Shown: piece by piece, positions 41,994-51,496 of the stretch | Numbering within the stretch: position 1 is the first letter of the stretch | Layout: each line of letters starts with the position of its first letter | Assembly: GCF_000383615.1 (NCBI RefSeq) | Contig: NZ_KB911602.1 | Span: 83,896-147,895, forward strand | Reading direction: 5' to 3' | Length of the DNA: 64,000 bases | Source: Streptomyces canus 299MFChir4.1 | GTDB lineage: Bacteria > Actinomycetota > Actinomycetes > Streptomycetales > Streptomycetaceae | Notes under the pieces: model-generated | What the model saw: the letters and a program-made list of their open reading frames with translations, nothing else | Told to the model about the DNA's origin: nothing | The model's database searches: none | Made by a program: the position numbers and the translations under genes

Positions 41994-42917
41994 CTACTTC
42001 AAGGTCGCCGAAGTCAGCCCCGCCTGCACCTGGCGCTGGAAGGACAGGTACACCACCAGCATCGGGATCATCGCGATGGTCACCCCGGCGAAGAGCACGG
42101 GCAGGTCCGAGGCGTATCCCATCTGCTGCTGGAGCTGGATCAGGCCCTGGGTGAGCACATAGCGCTCCGGATCGTCGCCGCTCTGCGGCTGCATCAGCAC
42201 CGTGGGCAGGATGAACTGGTTCCACTGACCGAGGGTGTTGAAGATGCCGACGCTGATCAGGCCCGGCTTCGCCATCGGCAGCATCACCTGGAAGAAGGTC
42301 CTGGTGTGCGAGGCGCCGTCGAGGACCGCGGCCTCGAAGACGGCCGTGGGCAGCGTCCGGAAGAACGCGTGCATGAAGAACACCGTGAACGGCATCGAGT
42401 AGGCGACGTACACCAGGATCAGCCCCTGGTAGGTGTTCAGCATGTCCAGCCGCTTCACCATGAAGAACAGCGGGACCAGAGCCAGGAACACCGGGAACAT
42501 CGCGCCCGCGACGAAGAAGAAGTACAGGAACCTGTTGCCCCAGAACTGGTAGCGGGCCAGGACGTAGGCGGCCATGGAGCCGAGCAGCATCGTCAGCGGT
42601 ACCGAGAAGACCAGCACGATGACGGTGTTCAGGAAGTAGTCGCCGATGCCCTTCTCCCAGGCCCGTCCGAAGACGTCCAGGGACCAGTTCTGCGGCCAGC
42701 CGAAGGCCGAACCGCCGATCTGGGCATCGGTCTTGAAGGAGCTGAGCACCAGCCACAGCAGTGGCAGCACGATCAGCAGGGCCCACAGCGCGAGGAAGCC
42801 GTGCGAGAAGGCGTTCAGGACGACGCCCTCGCTGCGCTCGCCGCCCGGACGGGCCGGGGCCGTGCCCGTGGCCCGCTGTGCCGGGACGGCGGCGGTCTCC
42901 TTGATGGGTGCGCTCAT
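41994..42917 (-). CDS. ngcG: GlcNAc/chitobiose-type ABC permease (NgcG)
   Basis: 307 residues, MalG-type CUT1 permease with six helices. The EAA loop is visible as VFEAAVLDGASHTRTFFQVMLPMAKPG, and YVAYSMPFTVFFMHAFFRTLP precedes it. The N-terminal 30 residues are polar and cytoplasmic. Together with NgcF and the lipoprotein NgcE it imports N-acetylglucosamine and chitobiose in Streptomyces. No ATPase gene is in the operon, so the shared MsiK is presumed to drive it. ATG 42917 lies 17 bases after the ngcF stop. Confidence 0.87.
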   Translation of the reverse strand: MSAPIKETAAVPAQRATGTAPARPGGERSEGVVLNAFSHGFLALWALLIVLPLLWLVLSSFKTDAQIGGSAFGWPQNWSLDVFGRAWEKGIGDYFLNTVIVLVFSVPLTMLLGSMAAYVLARYQFWGNRFLYFFFVAGAMFPVFLALVPLFFMVKRLDMLNTYQGLILVYVAYSMPFTVFFMHAFFRTLPTAVFEAAVLDGASHTRTFFQVMLPMAKPGLISVGIFNTLGQWNQFILPTVLMQPQSGDDPERYVLTQGLIQLQQQMGYASDLPVLFAGVTIAMIPMLVVYLSFQRQVQAGLTSATLK

Positions 42918-42934
42918 CGTCGTATCTCTCCCGC

Positions 42935-43870
42935 TCAGAACTCGACGCGGTCGCGGCGGGTGGCACGCAGCATGACCACGGACAGGACCAGGGTGAGCAG
43001 CAGCATGACGACGCCCATCGCGCAGGCGTATCCGCTCTTGCCGAAGTACTGGAAGTTGCGCATCATCACCGTCGACATCACGTCGCTGTGATGGTCGGGG
43101 CCGCCTCCGTAGGCGCCCATGTTCTGGGTCATCGACGACACCAGCACGAACATGTCCATCGCGACGATGCCCAGATAGACCCAGGCGGTCTGCACGGTGT
43201 CCCACAGCAGCGGCAGCGTGATGCGGAAGAAGGACTGGTTGCGGCCCGCGCCGTCGATGAGCGCGGCCTCGTAGATGTCCTTCGGAATGGACTGCATGGC
43301 GGCCGAGAACAACACCAGGTAGAAGCCGACTCCGTGCCACACCACGGCGATGACCAGCATCCACAGCACCAGGTTGGGCTCGTTGAGCCATTCCACCGGA
43401 TTCTCGGCGTCGACCAGGCCGAGTTTGATCAGGATTCCGTTGAGGAGTCCGCCGCCGTCACTGCGGTACACCGCGTTGAACAGCACGGCCACGATCGCCA
43501 GCGACAGCACCTGGGGAAAGAAGTAGACGACTTTGTAGAGCTGCGATCCGGCGACTCCCCGCACTCCGCCGGCTTTGCTGCGGCCGCCCGCGTTCAGCAT
43601 GAACGCGAAGAACAGCGCGAGCAGAATGGTGATCACCGGGATGAAGATCAGGAACAGGATGTTGTGCCAGATCGCCTGCATGAAGACGTCGTCGTGGAAC
43701 AGCGCCTTGTAGTTGTCCAGGCCGATGAACTTGAACGTCTGCGACTGCCCTTTCCAGTCGGTCAGCGAATAGCCGATCGTCTGGATGTAGGGCCAGATCA
43801 CGAAGATCAGGTAGAGCGCCACGGGAGCGAAGAGAAATCCCGCGACGAACCTGTACTGCCCTTTGTGCAT
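42935..43870 (-). CDS. ngcF: GlcNAc/chitobiose-type ABC permease (NgcF)
   Basis: 311 residues, MalF-type CUT1 permease. YRFVAGFLFAPVALYLIFVIWPYIQTIGYSLTDWKG is the first helix and loop; the EAA loop reads IYEAALIDGAGRNQSFFRITLPLL. It pairs with NgcG to form the membrane channel. A strong hairpin at 43895-43926 separates it from ngcE, which may lower its expression relative to the binding protein. ATG 43870 is preceded by CAGGAAT on the reverse strand, a modest ribosome site. Identification as Ngc rests on resemblance and on the ngcE-ngcF-ngcG order beside rok7B7. Confidence 0.87.
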   Translation of the reverse strand: MHKGQYRFVAGFLFAPVALYLIFVIWPYIQTIGYSLTDWKGQSQTFKFIGLDNYKALFHDDVFMQAIWHNILFLIFIPVITILLALFFAFMLNAGGRSKAGGVRGVAGSQLYKVVYFFPQVLSLAIVAVLFNAVYRSDGGGLLNGILIKLGLVDAENPVEWLNEPNLVLWMLVIAVVWHGVGFYLVLFSAAMQSIPKDIYEAALIDGAGRNQSFFRITLPLLWDTVQTAWVYLGIVAMDMFVLVSSMTQNMGAYGGGPDHHSDVMSTVMMRNFQYFGKSGYACAMGVVMLLLTLVLSVVMLRATRRDRVEF

Positions 43871-43894
43871 TGGCGATTCCTGCCCCTGGGGTCC

Positions 43895-43926
43895 TTTCCC
43901 GGGCCGGAGTGCTCCGGCCCGGGAAA
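43895..43926. other. Intercistronic hairpin between ngcE and ngcF
   Basis: TTTCCCGGGCCGGAG (43895-43909) pairs perfectly with 43912-43926 over 15 bp. With a 2-base spacer the RNA loop would be about 4 bases after fraying. It starts 10 bases after the ngcE stop on the reverse strand and has no T run, suited to mRNA stabilisation or partial termination. Confidence 0.75.
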
Positions 43927-43936
43927 CGGCGTGCGG

Positions 43937-45382
43937 TCAGTCCCGGTGGTTCTTCTTGGAGGCCGGGTCCTTGGCCTGCTTGTCGACCGCGGCCTGGGCC
44001 CGCTTCAGCCACTCCTTCGGCTGGATGCGCTTGGCCATCAGCTCGTTGGACGCGGCCTCGATCGCCGCTCCCATCTCGCTGTACCACTCGGTGTACAGGT
44101 AACGGAAGGTGTTGCCACCGGCCGCCTTCGATGCCTCGACGGTGGACTGGGTGCCGGGGCGCAGCTTCACGCTCGGATCCACGCCGTCCTTGAGGATGGT
44201 GAGGGAGTTGGCCTCCTTGGCGAAGGTCGTCGACCACTCCTTGGAGAGCATGTGCCGCATGAACTCCTTGGCGCCCGGCAGGTTCTTGGCCTTGGCCGGG
44301 ATGATGAAGGGCTCACCGGAGCCGGCCCGGATCGCCTCGAAGGGCAGCGCGCTGCCGGGCAGCAGCGGCATCGGCATGAACTTCATGTCGAAGTCCGCCG
44401 GCGTCTGCTTGAGCTGCTCGTTCTCCAGCCAGGAACCGCAGGTGATGAAGGCGGCCTTGTACTGGTTCCAGCGGGTCTGGGACTCGGTGTGGGTGAGGCC
44501 GTTGGTGCCCGGCATCAACAGACCCTTCTCCACCACCTCGTAGATCGCCTCGACGCCGGCCTGGGCCGCGTCCGAGCCGACGAAGGCCTTCGGGTCGAGG
44601 TTGTCGATCGCCTTCATGGCGTCCAGACCGCCCTTCTTGGCGATCAGGTCCATGATGGCGACGTTGATGTAGTACGGGTACTTGCCCTGGTGGGCGAGGC
44701 CGCCGATGCCCTGCTTCTTGGCGTCCTGGCAGACGGCGAGGAAGTCGTCCCAGGTCTTGGGCTCCTCCCAGCCCTTCTCCTTGAAGAGCTTGCCGGAGTA
44801 CCACAGGCCCCAGACGGTGTAGATGTAGTTGAGGGCGACGATCTTGCCCTCCTGGAGACCCGCGTCGAGGGTCCCCGGGATGATGAGGTCGCGGACCTTC
44901 TTGCTCGGGTCGTCGATCGCGGGCGCGTCCAGGACCTCGGCGAGGTCGAGCAGTTGCCCGTTCTTGTAGAGGACGTCGGGCTTGATCTGCTGGGCGCCGG
45001 AGTCGTCGACGATGTCCGGCGGGTTGCCAGCGTTGAAGCGCGGCTGGAGCTTTCCGGTGATCTCCTGGGTGCCGGTGTGGGTGGAGGTGATCCCGAGCTT
45101 CTTCTGGAAGTCGGCCTCCCACGCCTTGGCGTAGTCGTCGCCGTAGCCGCCCTTGAAGATCACGACGTCGAGCTTGCTGCCCTTGGCCGCACCGAAGGGG
45201 TTGTCCTTCGAGGTGGTGCCCTTGGTGCTCTTGTCGCTCGAATCGTCGCCGCCGCCGCTGGCGCAGGCGGACAGAAAACCGGTCGCGGGGACGGCGGCCA
45301 GTCCGAGCGCGGCCGAACGCTTGATCAGATCGCGGCGGCCGACACCTTCATCACCGTGGCTGTCTGCGGAAGTGGATCCCAT
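43937..45382 (-). CDS. ngcE: GlcNAc/chitobiose-binding lipoprotein (NgcE)
   Basis: 481 residues from ATG 45382. The N-terminus has a twin-arginine-like signal (VGRRDLIKRSAALGLAAVPATGFLSAC) with lipobox LSAC, Cys40. The mature part is a type-II extracellular binding protein: LDVVIFKGGYGDDYAKAWEADFQKKLGI, QPRFNAGNPPDIVDDSGAQQI, YTVWGLWYSGKLFKEKGWEEPKTWDDFLA. This matches NgcE of S. olivaceoviridis and S. coelicolor from memory. A TTG two codons upstream is less likely than the ATG. Its promoter at 45499-45528 carries a DasR-like site across the -10 box, which fits a GlcNAc-related role. Confidence 0.9.
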   Translation of the reverse strand: MGSTSADSHGDEGVGRRDLIKRSAALGLAAVPATGFLSACASGGGDDSSDKSTKGTTSKDNPFGAAKGSKLDVVIFKGGYGDDYAKAWEADFQKKLGITSTHTGTQEITGKLQPRFNAGNPPDIVDDSGAQQIKPDVLYKNGQLLDLAEVLDAPAIDDPSKKVRDLIIPGTLDAGLQEGKIVALNYIYTVWGLWYSGKLFKEKGWEEPKTWDDFLAVCQDAKKQGIGGLAHQGKYPYYINVAIMDLIAKKGGLDAMKAIDNLDPKAFVGSDAAQAGVEAIYEVVEKGLLMPGTNGLTHTESQTRWNQYKAAFITCGSWLENEQLKQTPADFDMKFMPMPLLPGSALPFEAIRAGSGEPFIIPAKAKNLPGAKEFMRHMLSKEWSTTFAKEANSLTILKDGVDPSVKLRPGTQSTVEASKAAGGNTFRYLYTEWYSEMGAAIEAASNELMAKRIQPKEWLKRAQAAVDKQAKDPASKKNHRD

Positions 45383-45454
45383 GCTCAAGTCCTCGCCTTC
45401 TCCAGGACTCAGGCGGTGAACCGGATCCTCCCCGGCACCGCGGTCAGGTCAAGC

Positions 45455-45478
45455 AGGTTCGTGCAGGAGGTTCGTGCA
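45455..45478. repeat. 11-bp direct repeat in the ngcE leader
   Basis: AGGTTCGTGCA occurs at 45455-45465 and 45468-45478, 13 bases apart. It lies downstream of the ngcE -10 box, inside the untranslated leader. It may be a regulator site or affect leader RNA folding. Confidence 0.55.
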
Positions 45479-45497
45479 AGTGGGGTGAATCGCCGAC

Positions 45498-45528
45498 AGG
45501 TATAGTCCACTTCCGGTCGGCGTAGCAA
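45498..45528 (-). promoter_or_regulatory. ngcE promoter with DasR-like operator
   Basis: On the reverse strand, TTGCTA (45523-45528) and TATACC (45499-45504) are spaced by 18 bases. TGGACTATACCT (45498-45509) covers the -10 box and matches 9 of 12 bases of the DasR core TGGTCTAGACCA. The transcript would have a leader of about 110 bases. Together with the repeats and the GH92 operator this accounts for most of the 358-base gap between ngcE and the mannosidase gene, in which no extra gene was seen. Confidence 0.5.
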
Positions 45529-45700
45529 GATCGAATGCAATGTTGGTCTTGGGTGTGTTCGAGTTGAGACCTCGCGGAAATATGAGCGCCCTGTGCGAAG
45601 CTTGCCGGAAAAATCCGCGACATACGCCTCGAATGCCACAGCCAACACCCTTGACATCACCGTCCACTTGGGCCCCTACTGATCCTTGCACGGATTGTGT

Positions 45701-45712
45701 GACAACGTTGTC
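45701..45712. promoter_or_regulatory. LacI-type operator upstream of the first GH92 gene
   Basis: GACAACGTTGTC is a perfect 12-bp dyad with the central CG typical of LacI-family operators. It lies 29 bases before the ATG at 45741, probably over or just after the transcription start. The same 12-mer occurs at 62529-62540 before the second GH92 gene. TTGACA at 45651 may be part of the promoter. Confidence 0.65.
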
Positions 45713-45740
45713 CGTCCTTGTGCAGGGAGGGTACTCGCCG

Positions 45741-48700
45741 ATGGATCGGTACAGAACTCGGCTCAGACGGAGTACGGCGGTCGTCTTCACGGCCGCCTTT
45801 GTCATGACGGTGGGCTCCCAGGGCGCTGCGGTCGCCCTGCCCGAGGCTCCCACCCCGGCCGACCAGGGATTCACCTCCTCCTTCGAGGCGGGAGAACCGG
45901 CCCCCGACTGGATCAGCACCGTCGATCACGGCCGGGCCTCGGGCGTCGACGGCGGCTACCGCACCGGCATCCCGGGCAGTGTCACCGACCGGGTCACCGA
46001 TGTCCGGGCGAGCGCCGAGAACACCTCCGGAGGCGAGGTGAAGGAGAATCTCGCCGACAGCGAGCCGGGCACCAAGTGGCTGGCCTTCGCCTCCACCGGC
46101 TGGGTGGAGTTCGATCTGGACAAACCCGTGAAGGCGGTCACCTACGCACTCACCTCGGCCAACGACTTCGCGGAGCGCGACCCCAGGGACTGGACGCTCA
46201 AGGGCTCCACGGACGGCAAGGACTGGAAGACCCTCGACACCCGGGCGGGCGAGACCTTCGCCGAACGCTTCCAGACGAAGTCGTACGACATCCCCGCGGC
46301 CGCCGTCGCCGAGTACCAGCACTTCCGGCTCGACATCACCGCGAACAACGGCGCCTCCGACATCCTGCAGCTGGCCGACGTGCAGTTCTCCACGGGCGGC
46401 GGCGACGGGCCGGTGCCACCGGAGATGCTCTCGCTGGTCGACCGTGGTCCGAGCGGATCGCCCACCGCGAAGGCGAGCGCCGGATTCACCGGAAAGAGAG
46501 CTCTGCGTTACGCCGGTCGGCACATCGCGGACGGTCGGGCGTATTCGTACAACAAGGTCTTCGACGTGGACGTGCGGGTCGACGCGCTCACCCGGCTGTC
46601 CTACCGGATCTTCCCGTCGATGGCGGACGGCGACCGGGACTACGACGCGACCAACGTCTCCGTGGACCTGGCCTTCACCGACGGCACCTTCCTCAGCGAT
46701 CTCGGGGCACGCGACCAGCACGGATTCCCGCTCTCGCCGCAGGGACAGGGCGCCTCGAAGGCCCTCTACGTCAACCAGTGGAACAACGTGGTCGCGCGGA
46801 TCGGAGCGGTCGCGGCCGGGAAGACCGTCGACCGGATCCTCGTCGCCTACGACTCCCCGAGCGGGCCGGCGAAGTTCCGGGGCTGGCTGGACGACGTGAC
46901 GCTGGAGCGGGCCGCGCCGGAGGAGCCCAAGGCGCATCTGTCCGACTACGCGCTCACCACCCGGGGCACCCACTCCAGCGGCGGCTTCTCGCGCGGAAAC
47001 AACTTCCCGGCGACGGCCGTGCCGCACGGCTTCAACTTCTGGACGCCGGTGACCAACGCGTCCTCGCTGAGCTGGCTGTACGACTACGCGCGCGCGAACA
47101 ACGGCGACAACCTGCCGACGATCCAGGCGTTCAGCGCGAGCCACGAGCCGAGCCCGTGGATGGGTGACCGGCAGACCTTCCAGGTGATGCCGTCGATTGC
47201 CTCAGGCGCCCCGGACACCGGCCGCGAGGCGCGGGAGCTGGCCTTCCGGCACGAGAACGAGACCGCGCGGCCGTACTACTACGGGGTGCGGTTCGAGAAC
47301 GGGCTGAAGACGGAGATGGCGCCGACCGACCACGCGGCGGCGCTGCGCTTCACCTACCCGGGCGACGACGCGAGCGTGCTCTTCGACAACGTGACGGACC
47401 AGGCGGGGCTGACGCTCGACAAGGACGCGGGCGTGCTCACCGGGTACTCGGACGTGAAGTCCGGGCTGTCGACCGGCGCCACCCGGCTCTTCGTCTACGG
47501 CGTCTTCGACCGGCCGGTGACGGACGGCTCGTCGAGCGGGGTCAAGGGCTATCTGCGCTTCGACGCCGGCGCCGACCGGACCGTCACACTGCGGCTCGCC
47601 ACCTCGCTGATCAGCCTCGACCAGGCGAAGGACAACCTGCGCCAGGAGATCCCGGACGGCACCTCCTTCGAGAAGGTCCGCGACCGGGCCCGGGGGCAGT
47701 GGGACCGGCTGCTCGGCAAGGTCGAGGTCGAGGGCGCCACGCAGGACCAGCTGACCACGCTGTACTCCAGTCTGTACCGGCTGTACCTGTACCCCAACTC
47801 CGGCTTCGAGAAGGTGGGTTCGAAGTACCAGTACGCGTCCCCGTTCTCCCCGATGCCCTCTCCGGACACCCCGACGCACACCGGGGCGAAGATCGTGGAC
47901 GGGAAGGTGTACGTCAACAACGGCTTCTGGGACACCTATCGGACCACCTGGCCGGCCTACTCGCTCCTGACACCCTCTCAGGCGGGCGAGATGGTCGACG
48001 GGTTCGTCCAGCAGTACAAGGACGGCGGCTGGACCTCGCGCTGGTCCTCCCCCGGTTACGCGGACCTGATGACCGGCACCTCCTCGGACGTGGCCTTCGC
48101 GGACGCGTACGTCAAGGGTGTCGACTTCGACGCGAAGTCGGCGTACGACGCGGCCCTGAAGAACGCCACGGTCGCGCCCCCGTCCTCCGGTGTGGGCCGC
48201 AAGGGCATGGAGACCTCGCCCTTCCTCGGCTACACCAGCACCGGCACCCACGAGGGCCTGTCCTGGGCGCTGGAGGGATACCTCAACGACTACGGCATCG
48301 CGCGGATGGGCCAGGCGCTGTACGCGAAGACCGGCGAGAAGCGCTACAAGGAGGAGTCGGCGTACTTCCTCAACCGGGCCCGGGACTACGTGAACCTCTT
48401 CGACTCCAAGGCCGGTTTCTTCCAGGGGCGCGGTGAGACGGGTGAGTGGCGCGTCGAGTCCTCGAAGTACGACCCGCGCGTGTGGGGGTACGACTACACC
48501 GAGACCAACGGCTGGGGCTACGCCTTCACCGCCCCGCAGGACAGCCGGGGCCTCGCCAACCTGTACGGCGGCCGCTCGGGTCTCGCCGACAAGCTGGACG
48601 AGTACTTCGCGACGCCCGAGACGGCCTCGCCGGACTTGGTCGGCTCCTACGGCGGTGTCATCCACGAGATGACGGAGGCACGGGACGTCCGGATGGGCAT

Positions 48701-49538
48701 GTACGGGCACTCCAACCAGGTCGCCCACCACGTCAACTACATGTACGACGCGGCCGGCCAGCCCTGGAAGACGCAGGCGAACGTCCGTGAGGTGCTGTCG
48801 CGGCTGTACGTCGGCAGCGAGATCGGGCAGGGCTACCACGGGGACGAGGACAACGGCGAGCAGTCGGCCTGGTTCCTGTTCTCGGCGCTGGGCTTCTACC
48901 CGCTGGTGATGGGCAGCGGCGAATACGCCGTCGGCTCACCGCTGTTCACCAAGGCCACGGTCCATCTGGAGAACGGCCGGGACCTGGTGGTCAGGGCGCC
49001 GAAGAACAGTGCGCGAAACGTGTACGTGCAGGGCCTGAGGGTCAACGGCAAGCCCTGGACGTCGACTTCGCTCCCCCACTCGGTCCTGTCCAAGGGTGCC
49101 GTCCTGGACTTCGACATGGGGCCGCGGCCGTCCAAGTGGGGCACCGGGAAGAACGCCGCCCCGGTGTCGATCACCCAGGACGACAAGGTGCCGACGCCGC
49201 GTGCGGACGTGCTCGCCGGGGACGGGGCGCTGTTCGACAACACCTCGGCGACGGACGCGACCGTGACCTCCGTGGACCTTCCGGTGTCCGGTGAGGTCAA
49301 GGGAGTCCAGTACACGGTGACCTCGTCGTCGGACCGCGCGAAGGCCCCGACCGGCTGGACGCTCCAGGGCTCGGACGACGGGACCACGTGGAAGACCCTC
49401 GACCAGCGGTCCGGGGAGTCCTTCGCCTGGGACCGGCAGACACGGGCGTTCTCGGTGAGGTCTCCGGGTACGTACGGGAAGTACCGTCTCGTGCTCGACG
49501 GCGAGGCGGTGGTCTCGGAAGTCGAACTGCTCGCCTGA
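45741..49538 (+). CDS. Secreted GH92 alpha-mannosidase with F5/8 type C (CBM32-like) domains
   Basis: 1265 residues from ATG 45741 (GGGAGGG upstream). A signal peptide occupies residues 1-33. A first discoidin-type domain (about 65-190: ENTSGGEVKENLADSEPGTKWLAF ... VEFDLDKPVKAVTYALTSAND) and a matching one at the C-terminus flank the catalytic region. GH92 features include YTETNGWGYAFTAPQDSRGLANLYGG, HVNYMYDAAGQPWKTQ, and GDEDNGEQSAWFLFSALGFYPL containing the catalytic acid region. GH92 enzymes are Ca-dependent exo-alpha-mannosidases acting on N-glycans or mannans. A perfect LacI-type operator precedes it. The GH67 gene follows 20 bases later and may be cotranscribed. Confidence 0.9.
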   Translation: MDRYRTRLRRSTAVVFTAAFVMTVGSQGAAVALPEAPTPADQGFTSSFEAGEPAPDWISTVDHGRASGVDGGYRTGIPGSVTDRVTDVRASAENTSGGEVKENLADSEPGTKWLAFASTGWVEFDLDKPVKAVTYALTSANDFAERDPRDWTLKGSTDGKDWKTLDTRAGETFAERFQTKSYDIPAAAVAEYQHFRLDITANNGASDILQLADVQFSTGGGDGPVPPEMLSLVDRGPSGSPTAKASAGFTGKRALRYAGRHIADGRAYSYNKVFDVDVRVDALTRLSYRIFPSMADGDRDYDATNVSVDLAFTDGTFLSDLGARDQHGFPLSPQGQGASKALYVNQWNNVVARIGAVAAGKTVDRILVAYDSPSGPAKFRGWLDDVTLERAAPEEPKAHLSDYALTTRGTHSSGGFSRGNNFPATAVPHGFNFWTPVTNASSLSWLYDYARANNGDNLPTIQAFSASHEPSPWMGDRQTFQVMPSIASGAPDTGREARELAFRHENETARPYYYGVRFENGLKTEMAPTDHAAALRFTYPGDDASVLFDNVTDQAGLTLDKDAGVLTGYSDVKSGLSTGATRLFVYGVFDRPVTDGSSSGVKGYLRFDAGADRTVTLRLATSLISLDQAKDNLRQEIPDGTSFEKVRDRARGQWDRLLGKVEVEGATQDQLTTLYSSLYRLYLYPNSGFEKVGSKYQYASPFSPMPSPDTPTHTGAKIVDGKVYVNNGFWDTYRTTWPAYSLLTPSQAGEMVDGFVQQYKDGGWTSRWSSPGYADLMTGTSSDVAFADAYVKGVDFDAKSAYDAALKNATVAPPSSGVGRKGMETSPFLGYTSTGTHEGLSWALEGYLNDYGIARMGQALYAKTGEKRYKEESAYFLNRARDYVNLFDSKAGFFQGRGETGEWRVESSKYDPRVWGYDYTETNGWGYAFTAPQDSRGLANLYGGRSGLADKLDEYFATPETASPDLVGSYGGVIHEMTEARDVRMGMYGHSNQVAHHVNYMYDAAGQPWKTQANVREVLSRLYVGSEIGQGYHGDEDNGEQSAWFLFSALGFYPLVMGSGEYAVGSPLFTKATVHLENGRDLVVRAPKNSARNVYVQGLRVNGKPWTSTSLPHSVLSKGAVLDFDMGPRPSKWGTGKNAAPVSITQDDKVPTPRADVLAGDGALFDNTSATDATVTSVDLPVSGEVKGVQYTVTSSSDRAKAPTGWTLQGSDDGTTWKTLDQRSGESFAWDRQTRAFSVRSPGTYGKYRLVLDGEAVVSEVELLA

Positions 49539-49558
49539 GCAGAAGCGTTGGGGGTCTC

Positions 49559-51496
49559 ATGCAGGGTGTCGATCCGGCCTGGCTGCCGGACGTGGCGTTC
49601 CGGCCGATCGGCACCCGGCGGACCCTGATCCGCGGCTCGGGTCCGCTGGTGGACACGGTCCAGGGTGAGGTGGCGGAGGCCTGCGAGCGGTTCGGGGGCG
49701 CGGTCGTGCGCGAAGACCCCGATCTCGTCCTGGAGCTGATCGGGGACGACGCCGGCGAGGCGTTCACCTGCGGACGCCGTGACGGCCGTACGACCGTCAC
49801 GGCGTCCGGCGCGCGCGGGCTGCTGTACGGGTTCTTCCACGTCGTACGGCTCGGGGAGGCGGCGCTCCGGGGCGAGGCTCAACCTGCGTTCCATGAACCG
49901 CAGTTGCCGCTGCGCATGCTGGACCACTGGGACAACGTGGCCGTGCACCCGGTCATGGGCCAGGTCGAGCGCGGGTACGCGGGTGGGTCGCTGTTCTGGG
50001 AGGACGGGCGGGCGCGCGGGGACCTCGACCGGGTGCGGCGGTACGGCAGGCTGCTCGCGGCCTGCGGGATCAACGCCGTGGCCGTCAACAACGTCAACGT
50101 GCACGCGGCCGAGGCACGGCTGCTGACCGAGCGGCTCGGTGAAGTGGCCGACATCGCGAGCGCCTTGCGGCCGTACGGTATTCGTGTCCATCTGTCGGTG
50201 ACCTTCGCCGCGCCGATGGTGCTGGGCGGTCTGTCGACGGCCGATCCGCTCGACCCGGAGGTGTCGGCGTGGTGGGCCGGGGCGGCCGCCCGGGTGTACG
50301 CGGCGATCCCCGACTTCGGCGGTTTCGTGGTGAAGGCCGACTCGGAGGGACAGCCGGGCCCGTTCGCGTACGGGCGCACCCATGCCGACGGCGCCAACAT
50401 GCTGGCCGCCGCCGTGGAGCCGTACGGCGGTACGGTCCACTGGCGGGCCTTCGTCTACGACCACCGCCAGGACTGGCGGGACCGCTCGACCGACCGGGCG
50501 CGGGCCGCGTACGACCATTTCGTGCCGCTGGACGGGGAGTTCGCCGACAACGCCGTCCTCCAGGTCAAGCACGGGCCGATGGACTTCCAGGTGCGGGAGC
50601 CGGTCTCCCCCCTGATCGGGGCGATGCCGGGCACGCGGCTGGCGGTGGAGCTCCAGGCGACCCAGGAGTACACCGGGCAGCAGCGGCACGTGTGCTGGCT
50701 GGGGCCGATGTGGAGCCAGGTGCTGCGCTTCGGGATCGCCGGGGAGTCCACGGTCGGCGCGTCGGCGCGCGGCGGGCTCGTGGCCGTGTCCAACGTAGGG
50801 GACGACCCGTTCTGGACCGGGCATCCGCTGGCCCAGGCGAACCTGTACACGTTCGGGCGGCTGGCCTGGGAGCCGGGCGGCGATCCGCATCGGTTCCTCG
50901 ACGAATGGACCGGGCTCACCTTCGGGAGCGCCCCTGGGCTCGCGAAGGGTCTGCGCTCGATTCTGGACGGTTCGTGGCGTACGTACGAGAAGTACACCGC
51001 TCCCCTCGGGATCGGGTTCATGGTGCAGCCGGGGCACCACTACGGGCCGAGCGTCGACGGGTACGAGTACAGCCCCTGGGGCACCTACCACTTCGCCGAC
51101 CGCGACGGCGTCGGTGTCGACCGGAGCGTGGCGAGCGGGACCGGGTACGCGGGGCAGTACGCGAAGCCCTGGGCCGAGGTGTACGAGTCTGCGGAGACCT
51201 GCCCGGACGAGCTGCTGCTGTTCTTCCACCACGTGTCGTACGGGCACATGTTGAAGAGTGGGAAGACGGTGATCCAGCACATCTACGACACGCACTTCGA
51301 GGGCGTGGAGGAGGTGGAGGCGGCCCAGCGGGTGTGGGCCTCGCTGGTGGACCTGGTGGACCCCGCGCGCCACGCGCGGGTGGCTGAGCGGTTCGAGGAG
51401 CAGCTCCGCAGTGCCCGCGAATGGCGCGATCAGGTCAACAGTTACTTCTTCCGGAAGTCCGGGGTGCCGGATGCGCGGGGGCGCACCGTCTACTGA
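49559..51496 (+). CDS. GH67 alpha-glucuronidase
   Basis: 645 residues, without signal peptide, so intracellular. GH67 removes 4-O-methylglucuronic acid from imported aldouronic oligosaccharides of xylan. Active-site motifs are intact: RMLDHWDN, acid E263 in GGFVVKADSEGQPGP, and bases D342 in KHGPMDFQVREP and E370 in LQATQEYTG. It is somewhat shorter than typical family members (about 680-700). ATG 49559 lacks a strong ribosome site and lies 20 bases after the GH92 stop, so coupling is possible. It is convergent with the GH42 gene, overlapping it by 7 bases. It fits with the xylose importer and esterase-like gene in the region. Confidence 0.92.
   Translation: MQGVDPAWLPDVAFRPIGTRRTLIRGSGPLVDTVQGEVAEACERFGGAVVREDPDLVLELIGDDAGEAFTCGRRDGRTTVTASGARGLLYGFFHVVRLGEAALRGEAQPAFHEPQLPLRMLDHWDNVAVHPVMGQVERGYAGGSLFWEDGRARGDLDRVRRYGRLLAACGINAVAVNNVNVHAAEARLLTERLGEVADIASALRPYGIRVHLSVTFAAPMVLGGLSTADPLDPEVSAWWAGAAARVYAAIPDFGGFVVKADSEGQPGPFAYGRTHADGANMLAAAVEPYGGTVHWRAFVYDHRQDWRDRSTDRARAAYDHFVPLDGEFADNAVLQVKHGPMDFQVREPVSPLIGAMPGTRLAVELQATQEYTGQQRHVCWLGPMWSQVLRFGIAGESTVGASARGGLVAVSNVGDDPFWTGHPLAQANLYTFGRLAWEPGGDPHRFLDEWTGLTFGSAPGLAKGLRSILDGSWRTYEKYTAPLGIGFMVQPGHHYGPSVDGYEYSPWGTYHFADRDGVGVDRSVASGTGYAGQYAKPWAEVYESAETCPDELLLFFHHVSYGHMLKSGKTVIQHIYDTHFEGVEEVEAAQRVWASLVDLVDPARHARVAERFEEQLRSAREWRDQVNSYFFRKSGVPDARGRTVY

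Noticed and set aside
45409..45660. Small reverse-strand frame in the ngcE/GH92 gap
   Set aside because: No ribosome site, no recognisable family, and it overlaps the ngcE promoter and leader repeats.
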